Source: Devosia psychrophila | GTDB taxonomy: Bacteria > Pseudomonadota > Alphaproteobacteria > Rhizobiales > Devosiaceae | Direction: 5' to 3' | Length of the DNA stretch: 64,000 bases | Assembly (NCBI RefSeq): GCF_000971275.1 | Contig: NZ_LAPV01000192.1 | Coordinates: 1-64,000 of the forward strand | Part shown: piece by piece, positions 23,052 to 32,403 of the stretch | Layout: every line of letters starts with the position of its first letter | How positions within the stretch are numbered: position 1 is the stretch's first letter | Notes under the pieces: model-generated | What the model saw: only the letters and a program-made list of their open reading frames with translations | What the model was told of the DNA's origin: nothing | The model's database searches: none | Position numbers and translations under genes: made by a program

Positions 23052-23273
23052 ATGGCCAAAAAGCCAACCGCTCGCAGCGAGTACGTGTTCTTCGACGTGA
23101 TCTATGAAGACGGCAGCCAGCGCTCAAACCGCAAGGTAGAAGCCGCCCTGCTGGGCGGCCTCGATGGCGACGAGCCTGCTCGCACCGAAATCATGAATCA
23201 GGACCGGGCCATCTCGGAAAAATCCGGTCTGCCGCCTCTGCAGATCAAGACCATCAAGCGCTCGGGAAAGTAG
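23052..23273 (+). CDS. Conserved small hypothetical protein
   Basis: A 73-residue protein, MAKKPTARSEYVFFDVIYED, with the GSQRSNRKVEAALLGGLDGD segment, and ending LQIKTIKRSGK. It has a good ribosome site (AGGAGACTATACC before ATG 23052). It is compact, charged and without membrane segments. I recall similar short proteins in Hyphomicrobiales but no function. The last 20 bases overlap the 3' end of the convergent flavin oxidoreductase gene. Confidence 0.72.
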   Translation: MAKKPTARSEYVFFDVIYEDGSQRSNRKVEAALLGGLDGDEPARTEIMNQDRAISEKSGLPPLQIKTIKRSGK

Positions 23274-24309
23274 TCCCCAGCGCCTTATCGATCGCCGGCT
23301 TTACGACTGTTCCGTAGAGCTCGATTGCCTTCATGACCTTGTCGTGGGGCAGGGTGCCGACGCTGAGTTGCAGGCCGAAACGGTCATGCTTGAACCATTC
23401 GTGCTGCAGCAGGACCTTGTCGATGATCTCCTGAGGCGAGCCTATGAAATAGGCGCCCTGCGGGGTTGCACCAGCTTCGAACTGGGCACGTGTCGTCGGC
23501 GGCCAGCCGCGTTCCTTGCCGATGCGGCTCATGGCCTCGCTGTGTGCCGGGAAAGCGATGTCGCGGGCCTCCTGACTATCGGCCGCAATGAAGCCATGCG
23601 AGCTGACGCCGACCGGCAAATCCTTCGGATTGCGGCCGACCTTGGTGGCAGTTTCGCGATAGAACTCAACCAGCGGGGCAAACTGCCTGGGCTGGCCGCC
23701 GATGATGGCGAGCATCAGGGGCAGGCCGTAGTAGGCAGCGCGGGCAACCGAATTAGGCGTGCCGCCGACGGCAATCCAGACGGGCAATGGGGTCTGCACC
23801 GGCTTGGGAAAAATCTCGATGCCAGGAATAGGCTTGGTGTTGGCGCTGCCGGGCCAGGCGACCTTGCCGCCTTCCCTGATCTTGAGCAGCATTTCGAGCT
23901 TCTCTTCGAACAGCGTGTCGTAGTCTTCGAGGGCATAGCTAAACAGCGGGAAGCTCTCGATGAAGGAGCCGCGCCCGGCCATGATCTCGGCGCGGCCATT
24001 GCTCAACAGGTCGACCGTGGCGAATTGCTGCCAGACGCGGATCGGGTCCTCCGAGCTTAGCACCGTCACCGCGGTCGAGAGGCGAATGCTCTACGTGCGG
24101 GCGGCGGCGGCGGCAAGGACGGTCACCGGGGCAGAGGCCACGTAGTCGGGGCGGTGGTGCTCGCCCAGACCGTAGAAGTCGAGGCCGAGCTGGTCAGCGA
24201 GCTCAATTTCCTCCAGCAGGTCCCTCAAACGCTCGGCAGGACTTTGCAGCGCGTTGCCATTGAGGGCGTCAGGGGTATTTTCGGCAAACGAGTAGAGTCC
24301 GAGTTCCAT
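23254..24309 (-). pseudogene. LLM-class flavin-dependent oxidoreductase, interrupted by in-frame TAG
   Basis: Read through, this frame gives a 351-residue bacterial luciferase-like monooxygenase of the F420/FMN LLM class. It begins [15 protein letters not shown] with AGGAG upstream of ATG 24309, continues with [20 protein letters not shown] and FATVDLLSNGRAEIMAGRGS, and ends at 23254. Codon 73 (24093-24091) is TAG, between AAAAART and SIRLSTAV; relatives usually have Lys or Arg there, and AAG to TAG is one base. Both halves are in the same frame and show no other damage. It may be a recent pseudogene, a sequencing error, or a suppressed stop. A downstream GTG could restart at about 24069, but that product would lack the first beta-alpha units. 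Confidence 0.85.
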
Positions 24310-24409
24310 CTGGATAGCTCCTGTTGGCTCACCAATGGCTTGCTCGGCCGATGCGATCAAGAACGCACATCGGTGTAACCGCGCGCCGTGGGCGCGCGGC
24401 ATTTCCGGT

Positions 24410-25099
24410 TCAGACGTTGCTGCTGGAAGGCGTGTATGCAAACGGAGCGGCTGGAGCCGCCGCGGGCTCTGGAGCCCTTGCACCGGCCGCCTTGTGGATT
24501 TCGGTGACGAGAGCTGGATCGAGGCGCAGCTTAGATGCCAAGGCGTCGAGATAAGCGCGTTCAGACGCCGTGTCGGCAGTTATCGCCACCAGCGAGGCCG
24601 CATAAATCTCAGTGGCATGTTCCGGCGTATCGGCGCGGGCGACCACGGCGTTGATGTCGAGCGGAGTCGATAGTTCATCGAACACCCAGGCCTTCTCCTC
24701 GGAGGAAAGGGTCATGGTTTCGAGCTTTGAGAAAATGGCTTCCTTCTCGTCCGCATCGATACGGCCATCGGCCTTGGCGGCGGCGATCATGGCGCGGACC
24801 AATGTCTTGCCGAGCTCTTCCTGGGCATGGCTATCGCTAACCGCAGGAATAAATGCGTCCTGCTGAACAGCAGGGGCTTGAGCGCCCTGCTGGTTCTTCT
24901 GGTAATTTTGCCAAGCATTAAATGCCAAGCCGCCCACCGCCGCCACGGCACCAAGCTGAACTGCACTGCCAGCCAGTTTACCCAAGCCGCCGCCACTCAA
25001 CAGCATGCCTGCTGCAAGACCGGCGGCGCCGGTAACTGCGGTGCGTTGCGTTCCCTGGTCGCTCTGCAAGGCTTTAAGAATCTGATCGATGTTGAACAT
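24410..25099 (-). CDS. DUF533 / TerB-like protein (YebE family)
   Basis: A 229-residue protein starting [20 protein letters not shown] at ATG 25099 with GGGAGT upstream. A hydrophobic Gly/Ala segment ([20 protein letters not shown], about residues 25-45) suggests membrane association. The C-terminal half is helical and TerB-like, with [20 protein letters not shown], an acidic metal-binding pattern seen in TerB/DjlA N-terminal domains. E. coli YebE is the best-known relative; it is induced by envelope or copper stress but has no biochemical role assigned. It follows the Pro/Ala-rich membrane protein gene. Confidence 0.85.
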   Translation of the reverse strand: MFNIDQILKALQSDQGTQRTAVTGAAGLAAGMLLSGGGLGKLAGSAVQLGAVAAVGGLAFNAWQNYQKNQQGAQAPAVQQDAFIPAVSDSHAQEELGKTLVRAMIAAAKADGRIDADEKEAIFSKLETMTLSSEEKAWVFDELSTPLDINAVVARADTPEHATEIYAASLVAITADTASERAYLDALASKLRLDPALVTEIHKAAGARAPEPAAAPAAPFAYTPSSSNV

Positions 25100-25202
25100 T
25101 GGTACTCCCTCGATTGTCAGCTCACGAGATGGGGGCGGATTGGGCCTGGCGCAAGACCCGGAGGGGAGACCGATTGCCGCTGCCTGCACTTAGACAAAGA
25201 AA

Positions 25203-25226
25203 GACCCCGGTGGGGCGACCGGGGCC
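25203..25226 (-). terminator. Rho-independent terminator
   Basis: On the minus strand a GC stem (GGCCCCGGT pairing ACCGGGGTC, one mismatch) is followed by TTTCTTTG. It lies 50 bases after the stop of the Pro/Ala-rich membrane protein gene and before the DUF533 gene. Confidence 0.7.
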
Positions 25227-25277
25227 TAAACGATATCACCAGAGGGAGGGCTGGAAATACCGATAGATTACGCGCCG

Positions 25278-25664
25278 TTATTGAGCGGCTGGTGCAGCAG
25301 GTGTCGGGGTCACCGCATCAGTGGCCGGAGCCTCGACTGCCGGGGCCGCTGTCGCCGGGGCGGCGTCAACCGCTGGTGCCTCGGTCATCGGTGCAGCATT
25401 AGCAGCTGGTGCCGCTGGCGCTTGCGTCATTGGAGCCGGAGCAATGGCAGGATCGGCAGGCGCATCAATGCCAGCAGGGGCAGCGTTATTGACATCAACT
25501 GTGGTGGACGGGCCCGAATTGGCCGAAAACACCAGATAGCCAATGGCGAGTAGTGCCAGGGCTACGATAATGCCGACAAACCAGCCTGTGCCGCTGCTTT
25601 CGCGCGTATAAACAGTGCGGTTCTCGTCGTTTGTGTAGACGGTATCGCGTTCTGGGATAGCCAT
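25278..25664 (-). CDS. Hypothetical Pro/Ala-rich membrane protein
   Basis: A 128-residue protein with a short cytoplasmic N-terminus containing two VYT repeats (DTVYTNDENRTVYTRE), one transmembrane helix (GWFVGIIVALALLAIGYLVF, about residues 27-46) and a low-complexity periplasmic tail of Pro, Ala and Thr (PAMTEAPAVDAAPATAAP type) to the end. The ribosome site AAAGGATC is well placed. Such tails often span the cell wall or extend toward the outer membrane. Function unknown. A strong terminator follows. Confidence 0.75.
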   Translation of the reverse strand: MAIPERDTVYTNDENRTVYTRESSGTGWFVGIIVALALLAIGYLVFSANSGPSTTVDVNNAAPAGIDAPADPAIAPAPMTQAPAAPAANAAPMTEAPAVDAAPATAAPAVEAPATDAVTPTPAAPAAQ

Positions 25665-25845
25665 GATGAGATCCTTTGTGTTTCACCGTATGACAAAGAA
25701 ACGCGGGCTTTTTGTTTTCGTTCCCAAATGCGTGATCACTCTGACTGCAAATTGGTACGGCCGGATTTACTTGTTTTGATTCAATAGATTGCCCGGACCA
25801 CGATGGCGAGAAAAACGCACTAGCCTTGGCGTCGCCCTTGAAATC

Positions 25846-26361
25846 TCAGAGATCCGACGCTTTTTCTTTGCTCGGGTTCTTGGAAATCCGGTCGATCAAG
25901 GCCAGAAACAGCGCCGATGCGATGAAGGTGACATGCAGGATCGTGTGCCACATGATCTGGTTGTCGGTGTATTTCGGCACGTTGAGAAAAATCTGCAGCA
26001 GGTGAATCGATGAGATCGCCACGATGGTGGAAGCGACCTTGATCTTGAGCGAGCCGGCATCGATCTGGCCGAGCCAGCGCACGTCATCCTCATTGTCAAA
26101 GCGGGAGACGAAATTTTCGTAACCCGAGATTATGACCATAACGACCAGGCTGGCGATCAGCGCTGCGTCGATCAGGCCCAAAATCTTGAGGATGGTCTCG
26201 GTTTCATCCAGGCCGATCAGGTGGCTGGCGAAATCCCAGAGCTTGAAACCGAAACTGACGGCATAGAGCGCCAGCGCAAGGCCCAAGCCGATATAGAAGA
26301 CCACAAGCAGCCAGCGCGACGCCAGAATGACGCTTTCGACGAAAATTTCCAGCCGCTTCAT
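25846..26361 (-). CDS. YqhA/UPF0114 family membrane protein
   Basis: A 171-residue protein with four hydrophobic helices. The N-terminal ESVILASRWLLVVFYIGLGL, the LIDAALIASLVVMVIISGYE segment and the ENFVSRFD motif are characteristic of UPF0114 (E. coli YqhA). The function is unknown; members are widespread in proteobacteria as monocistronic genes. The gene is isolated here, with 181 bases upstream of its 3' neighbour containing nothing recognisable. The OmpA-like gene lies 135 bases upstream on the same strand, separated by a terminator. Confidence 0.9.
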   Translation of the reverse strand: MKRLEIFVESVILASRWLLVVFYIGLGLALALYAVSFGFKLWDFASHLIGLDETETILKILGLIDAALIASLVVMVIISGYENFVSRFDNEDDVRWLGQIDAGSLKIKVASTIVAISSIHLLQIFLNVPKYTDNQIMWHTILHVTFIASALFLALIDRISKNPSKEKASDL

Positions 26362-26440
26362 AATGACGCTCCAGCACAGGGGTGGGTGTCAGATAGCAAT
26401 TTCCCCGAGTTAGACAAGACAGCGTCGTTCAGGCAGGTGC

Positions 26441-26476
26441 GGCAAAAAGAAAGGCCGGGCACTGGGCCCGGCCTTT
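26441..26476 (-). terminator. Strong rho-independent terminator after the OmpA-like gene
   Basis: AAAGGCCGGGC (26450-26460) and GCCCGGCCTTT (26466-26476) form a perfect 11-base stem with a five-base loop. On the minus strand it is followed by CTTTTTG. It begins 21 bases after the stop of the OmpA-like gene. Confidence 0.88.
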
Positions 26477-26496
26477 CGCATTGGTGTCGATTTCGA

Positions 26497-28698
26497 TCAG
26501 TTCGACGCAGTGGTGATCAGCGGCGTGATGCGGCGGATGGTGACGCGACGGTTCTCTCGCTCACCGGCTTCGGTGCGGATCTTGAGGTAGCGTTCGCCAT
26601 AGCCCTGGGTGGCCAGGTTTTCCGGCGGCACGCCGTAGAAGTCCGTCAGGATGCGGGCCACCGTAGCAGCACGCAGATCGGACAGGCGCAGGTTGGAAAT
26701 GTCCGAACCCACGGCGTCGGTGTGACCTTCGATCAGGAAGGTCTCGCTCGGGTTGCGGGCCAGCAGGGCCAGCATGCCGTTGGCAACGCTGGACAGGCCG
26801 CCAACCTGGTCGCGGCCGATGGTGGCAGCGCCGGTGTCAAAGGTAAGTCCGCCGACTTCGAGCTTGCGCACGCTGTCACGAACGCGGGACGACCGCTTGA
26901 CCTCGTCGATCGAGTATAGGCGAGCAACGTTTTCGACCGGTGGCTGGCTGAAGAAGATTTCCACTTCTTCATCGTCGGCGAAAGCGGCGTCCAGCACATA
27001 GTCGCGAGCTGGGATGTTGAGGCGCAGTGGCGGCAGGTCCTGACCCGGGTCGCGCCAGGCGATCAGGTCGCTATCATACTGGTCATCGAAGTAGGCGAGG
27101 ACGTATTCACGGCCGGCAGGATCGATGCGCGAGCGACGGAGAATGTCGCCGTTGCGGTTGCGGACCGTAACGATCTGGGTGCCGTCCGGACGGGTGATGG
27201 TTTCACGCGTGCGGTCGTTGCTCAGGTTTTCGTAGAAGATCTCGTCTTCCTGGGCATTGTAGAAACGATCGGTGTCCTGGCCGATGGAATTGACCACCAA
27301 CTGGGTGCCAATCTGCAGAATGACCTGCGTAATCACGTCACCTGCATTGACCTGCTGCACAGGGGCCTGCTCGATGATGGTCACATTATTTTGCTGACCA
27401 ATGTTGTTCTGGGTATTGTTGGTAGAATTATCGATGTTCGTGATGTTGTTTACGTAGTTGTTCACGATAGTCTGATTGATCGTCGCTGCGTCGGTAGCAG
27501 TGACCTCTGTGCCGGGGTCTGCGGCGACAGAAACGACTGGCTCGGCCGCAAATGCTCGGGTCGCTTCGGACTGAGCGGAGGCATCGGATTCAGGTGGAGC
27601 GACCGGTTGAACTTCTTCCACCGCCGCACCCATCCGGGCTTCGGCGGCGGGGTCCGCATCGAAATCTTTGGCGCTGTCGAGCACTGGAGCGATCTGCTCC
27701 TGAGTGATGCCCTCGGGCAGGTTTTCGATGACTTCGGTCTGTTCGGCCGGCAGGGTAGCCGGATCGACAGGAGCTGCTGCGGCAGGATCGACTGGCGCGG
27801 TTGCGGCTGGATCTGCCGGTGCGACAGGGGTCGCCGGAACTGCAGGCTCGGCAACAGGAGCCGCTGGGGCGCCTGGAAGAGCCGGGACAGCAGGCAGGCT
27901 GAGGCCATACTGTGCCAAGCATGTATTGGTGTCAGGGAAGCCGCCCTGAACGCAGAGCGCGTCGATCTCGGCCTGGGCCGCAGATAGCTGGGCCTGCGCA
28001 GCAGCGGGGTCACCACCAGCCATCATGTCGGCGATCGCGGTGTTGTAGATGTCGATCTGGGCCCGTACGTCAGCCGAGACATCGACAGAAGCAGGGGCTA
28101 CAACGGCAGGTGCGGGTTCCACCGCCGGTGCAGCCTCGACTGGGGCGGCGGCAGCTGCTGCGGCGGCTTCTGCATCGGCTTGAGCCTTAGCCTCGGCGGC
28201 AGCTTGGGCATTGGCATCTTCAGTAGCCTTTGCCTCAGCGGCGGCGCGTGCGGTCGCTGCTTGTGCGTCGGCTGCTTCAGCATCAGCGGCGGCCTTTGCC
28301 TCAGCGTCTGCAGTGGCCTGTGCGTCCGCGTCAGCCTGTACTTTCGCCGCCTCAGCATCAGCGGCGGCCTGAGCATCGGCAGCGGCCTGAACTTCAGCCG
28401 CTGCTGCGGCCTCAGCGGCCGCATCAACCTGAGGATCTACGGGGGCCGGCACAGCTTCGGGGGCAGGTGCGGAAATGGCAGCGATACATTCGTCGATGCT
28501 GGCGTAGCCGGCGACGATGCAAAGTTCGGTTAGGGGAGCGCTTGCAGCCTCGATGGCTGCGGCGTCACCGGATGCCTGAGCGGCAGCATAGGCCTGATAG
28601 GCCGCAACCAGATCGCCATCTTGGGCGCGTACGGTTATCGGCAGCAGGGCCATGAAACCGATACTCGTACCGGTCAGAAGCCAATTTCTACGGCGCAT
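26497..28698 (-). CDS. Large OmpA-family outer membrane/periplasmic protein
   Basis: A 733-residue protein. ATG 28698 with AAAGGAAAATAACA upstream gives a Sec signal (RRRNWLLTGTSIGFMALLPI); upstream frame sequence is unlike protein. After two short repeated Cys-containing segments comes about 100 residues of Ala/Glu/Asp/Lys repeats (AAADAEAK type) likely to form a long helix, then Pro/Ala linkers, an Asn-rich stretch (NNYVNNITNIDNSTNN), and a C-terminal OmpA peptidoglycan-binding domain with FLIEGHTDAVGSDISNLRLS and QGYGERYLKI. The domain order suggests a cell-wall-tethered envelope protein with a long spacer. No partner gene is adjacent. Confidence 0.9.
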   Translation of the reverse strand: MRRRNWLLTGTSIGFMALLPITVRAQDGDLVAAYQAYAAAQASGDAAAIEAASAPLTELCIVAGYASIDECIAAISAPAPEAVPAPVDPQVDAAAEAAAAAEVQAAADAQAAADAEAAKVQADADAQATADAEAKAAADAEAADAQAATARAAAEAKATEDANAQAAAEAKAQADAEAAAAAAAAPVEAAPAVEPAPAVVAPASVDVSADVRAQIDIYNTAIADMMAGGDPAAAQAQLSAAQAEIDALCVQGGFPDTNTCLAQYGLSLPAVPALPGAPAAPVAEPAVPATPVAPADPAATAPVDPAAAAPVDPATLPAEQTEVIENLPEGITQEQIAPVLDSAKDFDADPAAEARMGAAVEEVQPVAPPESDASAQSEATRAFAAEPVVSVAADPGTEVTATDAATINQTIVNNYVNNITNIDNSTNNTQNNIGQQNNVTIIEQAPVQQVNAGDVITQVILQIGTQLVVNSIGQDTDRFYNAQEDEIFYENLSNDRTRETITRPDGTQIVTVRNRNGDILRRSRIDPAGREYVLAYFDDQYDSDLIAWRDPGQDLPPLRLNIPARDYVLDAAFADDEEVEIFFSQPPVENVARLYSIDEVKRSSRVRDSVRKLEVGGLTFDTGAATIGRDQVGGLSSVANGMLALLARNPSETFLIEGHTDAVGSDISNLRLSDLRAATVARILTDFYGVPPENLATQGYGERYLKIRTEAGERENRRVTIRRITPLITTASN

Positions 28699-28953
28699 TG
28701 TTATTTTCCTTTTAGGTCGGTTGACACTTGAGCCAAGCATCGCGGCGCCAGTCTGAACGGAGACTGAATGAATTTTGAACGTCGATGTTCGATGCCTTCT
28801 CCCCGCAATGGCCGAAACGCCTGGAGTCTGTGTTGGTTCCTCCGATCCAGGCGCGACACGTGGCGGTTTGATCGTGGCGCCAATGGGGCAAACTGGACGG
28901 ATCAGCAAGTCGCTGCGCTGGTTCGGCAGGGGCGATCATGGTAGGTCGGGGGC

Positions 28954-29376
28954 ATGCAACAAGCCATCGAGACGCTGACCATTCCGACGCAAGGGCAGGG
29001 GTTCTATGAATTCACCCGCGCAGTACGCCATTTCGTTTCTACAGCGGATATAGCGACGGGGTTGGTGACGGCCTTCGTGCGCCACACCTCATGCTCGCTG
29101 CTGATCCAGGAAAACGCCGACGTGGATGTGCAGACCGATCTCGACGGCTTCTTCAAGCGGCTGGTGCCTGAGGGCCTGGACTGGCTGGTACACACAACCG
29201 AAGGGCCCGACGACATGCCGGCCCATATCAAGGCGGCGTTGACACAAACTTCCATCGGCATTCCCATCATGGATGGTGAACCAGTGTTCGGCACCTGGCA
29301 GGGCATCTATCTTTTCGAGCACCGCAGTCAGCCGCATCGGCGCGAGGTGGTGCTGCATATATTTGGAGACCGTTGA
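28954..29376 (+). CDS. YjbQ/UPF0047 family protein
   Basis: A 140-residue protein with the family pattern: FVRHTSCSLLIQENADVDVQ, DLDGFFKRLVPEG, HTTEGPDDMPAHIKAALTQT and GTWQGIYLFEHRSQPHRREV. Family members can show weak thiamine-phosphate synthase activity, but the physiological role is not settled. Conserved histidines (RHTSC, DMPAH, EHR) form the putative active or metal site. The stop overlaps the start of the TauE/SafE gene (ATGG/TGA within four bases), so the two form an operon. Confidence 0.93.
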   Translation: MQQAIETLTIPTQGQGFYEFTRAVRHFVSTADIATGLVTAFVRHTSCSLLIQENADVDVQTDLDGFFKRLVPEGLDWLVHTTEGPDDMPAHIKAALTQTSIGIPIMDGEPVFGTWQGIYLFEHRSQPHRREVVLHIFGDR

Positions 29377-30206
29377 TGGATTGGGCGACACTGCTGGGAT
29401 ACTGGCCGTTTGTGTTGGGGCTGATGGTAACCGGCGTGGTGTCGGGCGTTGCCGCTGGTCTGCTAGGCATTGGTGGTGGCGCCATTATCGTGCCGGCGCT
29501 GAGCACAGCCTTGCTTTGGCTGGGTTATGACAGCGACGTGGTGCAGCACGTGGCCGTCGGTACGTCGCTGTCCATCATCATCCCGACCGGGTTTATGAGC
29601 GCGCGGGCACATTACAAGCGCGGCTCGCTCGATGTCCGGGTGCTCAAACTGTGGACGCCCTTCATTGTGGCCGGGACGTTCATGGGCGGGCTGATGGCCG
29701 GGCTGTTTTCGGGCGATGTATTGCGCATCGTCTTCGCCGTGATGGCCTTCGTGATCGCGGCCAATATCGTGTTCGGGTTCCAGACCAAGCTGATGGGGCA
29801 TCTGAATGGCTCGTCGCTGACGCATCGAATTTCGGCGACGGTCGTCGGCTATATCTCATCGCTGATGGGGATTGGCGGCGGTTCGCTTACCGTGCCGACG
29901 CTGGTGGCCTTCGGCGCGACCATGCATTCAGCTGTGGGCACTTCGGCGGCCGTAGGTGTGGCTATCGCCATTTCCGGCACGCTGGGTTTCCTGATCTCGG
30001 GCTGGGGCGTGGCGGGCCTGCCGCCGCTGAGCCTCGGTTATATCAACTTGGTAGCGCTGGTACTGGTGGCGGTACTTGCCGCGGTGTTTGCGCCGCTTGG
30101 AGCGGCTCTCGCGCACAAGCTGGATCAGAAGACGCTGAAGTATGTGTTCGCCGTGTTTCTCGTGGCAGTGGGGCTGAACATGCTGTGGAAGGTGTTGTTC
30201 GGGTAG
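29373..30206 (+). CDS. TauE/SafE family sulfite exporter-like permease
   Basis: A 277-residue protein with eight hydrophobic helices and the internal duplication typical of the family; the repeat cores are GVAAGLLGIGGGAIIVPAL in the first half and SLMGIGGGSLTVPTLVAFGA in the second. It probably exports a small anion such as sulfite or a sulfonate, but the substrate is unproven. It overlaps the yjbQ-like gene by four bases. A hairpin follows the stop by about 17 bases. Confidence 0.92.
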   Translation: MMDWATLLGYWPFVLGLMVTGVVSGVAAGLLGIGGGAIIVPALSTALLWLGYDSDVVQHVAVGTSLSIIIPTGFMSARAHYKRGSLDVRVLKLWTPFIVAGTFMGGLMAGLFSGDVLRIVFAVMAFVIAANIVFGFQTKLMGHLNGSSLTHRISATVVGYISSLMGIGGGSLTVPTLVAFGATMHSAVGTSAAVGVAIAISGTLGFLISGWGVAGLPPLSLGYINLVALVLVAVLAAVFAPLGAALAHKLDQKTLKYVFAVFLVAVGLNMLWKVLFG

Positions 30207-30213
30207 GCCGCCA

Positions 30214-30242
30214 AAACAAAAAGCCCCCGCTGGTGCGAGGGC
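30214..30242. terminator. Bidirectional terminator between convergent genes
   Basis: GCCCCCGC-TGGT-GCGAGGGC forms an 8-base stem with one mismatch. On the plus strand it is followed by CTTTGTGTT, on the minus strand by CTTTTTGTTTT, so it can end both the TauE/SafE transcript and the convergent SIMPL-domain transcript. Confidence 0.7.
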
Positions 30243-30329
30243 CTTTGTGTTCGGTTGGTGGGGACGGGTGACTACGGTTTACCGTCCGTCCCCACCGCCC
30301 AAGCCCCCTTAAAAAAAGGGGTATGGGTA

Positions 30330-31046
30330 TTATTTCTTGTCGGTATCCAGTTCCCACTGAACGTTGACGTTGATGGCGAAAGCCAACTCGCCGCCTTCTA
30401 CCGGAACAGCGGCTTCGGCTTCGGCGCGCATCGAATACATGGCGACCGGCTGGGGGGAATTGAAGGACTGGCTTTCAGAAATCGAGTTGATTTCGTCCAG
30501 CGTGCCTCCGGCAGCGGTGGCATAGAGCTCGGCCTTGGCGCGGGCATCGGCAAAGGCGGCCTTGCGGGCCTCATCGTAAAGCGCGGACGGATCGGCCACC
30601 GAGAAGGTTACGCCATTGACAGTATTGGCGCCGATGGTCACGGACTTGTCGAGGATGGAGCCGAGCGTATCGAGCGCGCGAACCGTGACGGTTACGGTGT
30701 TGGCAACCTGGTAGCCGGCGATCTTGGGCGGCAGCGAATAGCCATTGGCATCGCGTTCTTCAGTGTAGACATAGTTGGGATTGACCGAGAATCCCGAGGT
30801 CTGAATATCGCGGGCTTCGATGCCGAAGGCCTTCAGCTGGGCGATCAGTTCGGCCATGGCGGCGGAGTTGGCGTCGAGCGCCTCACGGGCGGTAGCGCCC
30901 TGCGTGGTGACGCCGGAATTGATCTGCGCCACATCCGGAGCGGCCATGACTTCACCTCGGCCTTCGATGGTGATCGAGCCCGCATACGCAGGCACGACAA
31001 GGGTGGCGAGTAAGGCAAATGGGACGGCGGCTGCAAAGCGACGCAT
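30330..31046 (-). CDS. SIMPL-domain (DUF541) periplasmic protein
   Basis: A 238-residue protein with a Sec signal peptide (RRFAAAVPFALLATLVVPAYA) followed directly by the SIMPL/DUF541 domain: ITIEGRGEVMAAPDVAQINS, TSGFSVNPNYVY, GYQVANTVTVTVRALD and ARAKAELYATAAGGTLDEI. Members form oligomeric periplasmic or outer-membrane proteins related to BP26 of Brucella; several bind outer membrane or protect against oxidative stress, without a defined mechanism. It is divergent from the FAH-family gene. Confidence 0.92.
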   Translation of the reverse strand: MRRFAAAVPFALLATLVVPAYAGSITIEGRGEVMAAPDVAQINSGVTTQGATAREALDANSAAMAELIAQLKAFGIEARDIQTSGFSVNPNYVYTEERDANGYSLPPKIAGYQVANTVTVTVRALDTLGSILDKSVTIGANTVNGVTFSVADPSALYDEARKAAFADARAKAELYATAAGGTLDEINSISESQSFNSPQPVAMYSMRAEAEAAVPVEGGELAFAINVNVQWELDTDKK

Positions 31047-31226
31047 GAGATGCTCCTAAGTTTGTGGGGGACTAATCCCCATCCAATGCGTCAGTAATGC
31101 GGCGCGGATGAACTGGAGTTGAACGGGGCTGTGGACATCGGTTCCTCAACAAAAGTATGACTTTTGAGGGTTGCACTGCGGGGTGCCAGTGCGGTACTCA
31201 CTGCCCAAGGAAATGAGGGGCGGACC

Positions 31227-32378
31227 ATGGGCGACAGGCACTATCCAGACGGCACATTGCTAGGCCGCGCCCGAGTTCCGGGGTTTGATCATCCGCGCAT
31301 CGTCACCGTTCGGAACAACGAACTGATCGATATTACCGCCGCTGGATTTGCGCTGGTGCGCGACATTGCCGAGAGCGGCCGAGCCGCCGAGCATGTGCGG
31401 ACAGCGCCGGGCGTCGGCCTTGGCAATGTCGATGCCGTGCTGGCCAATTCCGTCGCTGCCGACCACGACCCTGCCAAGCCAAGCCTGCTGTCGCCCATCG
31501 ACCTGCAGGCGATCAAGGCATCGGGCGTGACCTTTGTGGTGTCGCTGCTGGAGCGGGTTATCGAAGAGCAAGCCCGTGGCGATAAGGCACGAGCCGATGC
31601 GTTGCGCGGCGAAATCCTTGAGCTGATCGGCATGGACCTGAGCGAGTTGGTGCCAGGCTCAGAGACCGCCATGAAGGTCAAAGAAGCGCTGATCGCCAAG
31701 GGCGTGTGGAGCCAGTATCTGGAAGTCGGGATCGGCCCGGATGCGGAAATTTTCACCAAGGGCCAGCCGATGAGCTCGGTTGGTTATGGCGCCGAAGTTG
31801 GCCTGCACCCGATTTCGAGCTGGAACAATCCCGAGCCGGAAGTGGCGCTTCTGGTGACCAGTACGGGCGAGATCATCGGCGCGACACTGGGCAATGACGT
31901 CAACTTGCGCGACGTCGAGGGCCGCTCGGCGCTGCTGCTGGGCAAGGCCAAGGACAACAATGCCTCGGCCTCGCTCGGGCCATTCATCCGGCTGTTCGAT
32001 GGCGATTTCACGCTGGAAACCGTCAAGCAATCCGAGATCGCTTTACGCGTTGAAGGACAGGATGGCTTCGTGCTCGAGGGACATTCCTCGATGAACCAGA
32101 TTTCGCGGACCCCAGAATCGCTGGTGGCGGCGACGGTCGGTGGGCATCACCAGTACCCCGATGGTCTAGTGCTGTATCTCGGCACCATGTTTGCGCCCGT
32201 GAAAGACCGCGACGGCGTGGGCAAGGGCTTTACGCACAAGCTCGGCGACGTGGTCTCGATATCGACATTCGAACTGGGCACACTATCTAACAGTGTGAAC
32301 CTCTCTACCAAATGTCCGCCCTGGATCTACGGCGCCAGCCACCTGCTGCGTGACCTGGCCAAGGCAAGTTTACTTTAA
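31227..32378 (+). CDS. Fumarylacetoacetate hydrolase family protein
   Basis: A 383-residue FAH-superfamily enzyme. ATG 31227 (MGDRHYPDGTLLGRARVPGF) is preceded by AAGG and is preferred over upstream open frame. The catalytic domain is C-terminal, with YLEVGIGPDAEIFTKGQPMS, NPEPEVALLVTSTGEI and GATLGNDVNLRDVEGRSALL, the acidic Mg-binding positions of the family. The length and N-terminal extension resemble FAH-type dehydratases of 2-keto-3-deoxy-sugar acids. The gene immediately downstream encodes a probable 2-oxoglutarate semialdehyde dehydrogenase, so a non-phosphorylating pentonate route ending in 2-oxoglutarate is the best inference. Confidence 0.85.
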   Translation: MGDRHYPDGTLLGRARVPGFDHPRIVTVRNNELIDITAAGFALVRDIAESGRAAEHVRTAPGVGLGNVDAVLANSVAADHDPAKPSLLSPIDLQAIKASGVTFVVSLLERVIEEQARGDKARADALRGEILELIGMDLSELVPGSETAMKVKEALIAKGVWSQYLEVGIGPDAEIFTKGQPMSSVGYGAEVGLHPISSWNNPEPEVALLVTSTGEIIGATLGNDVNLRDVEGRSALLLGKAKDNNASASLGPFIRLFDGDFTLETVKQSEIALRVEGQDGFVLEGHSSMNQISRTPESLVAATVGGHHQYPDGLVLYLGTMFAPVKDRDGVGKGFTHKLGDVVSISTFELGTLSNSVNLSTKCPPWIYGASHLLRDLAKASLL

Positions 32379-32403
32379 GTTCCCATTCGAAAGGCATTCC
32401 AAC

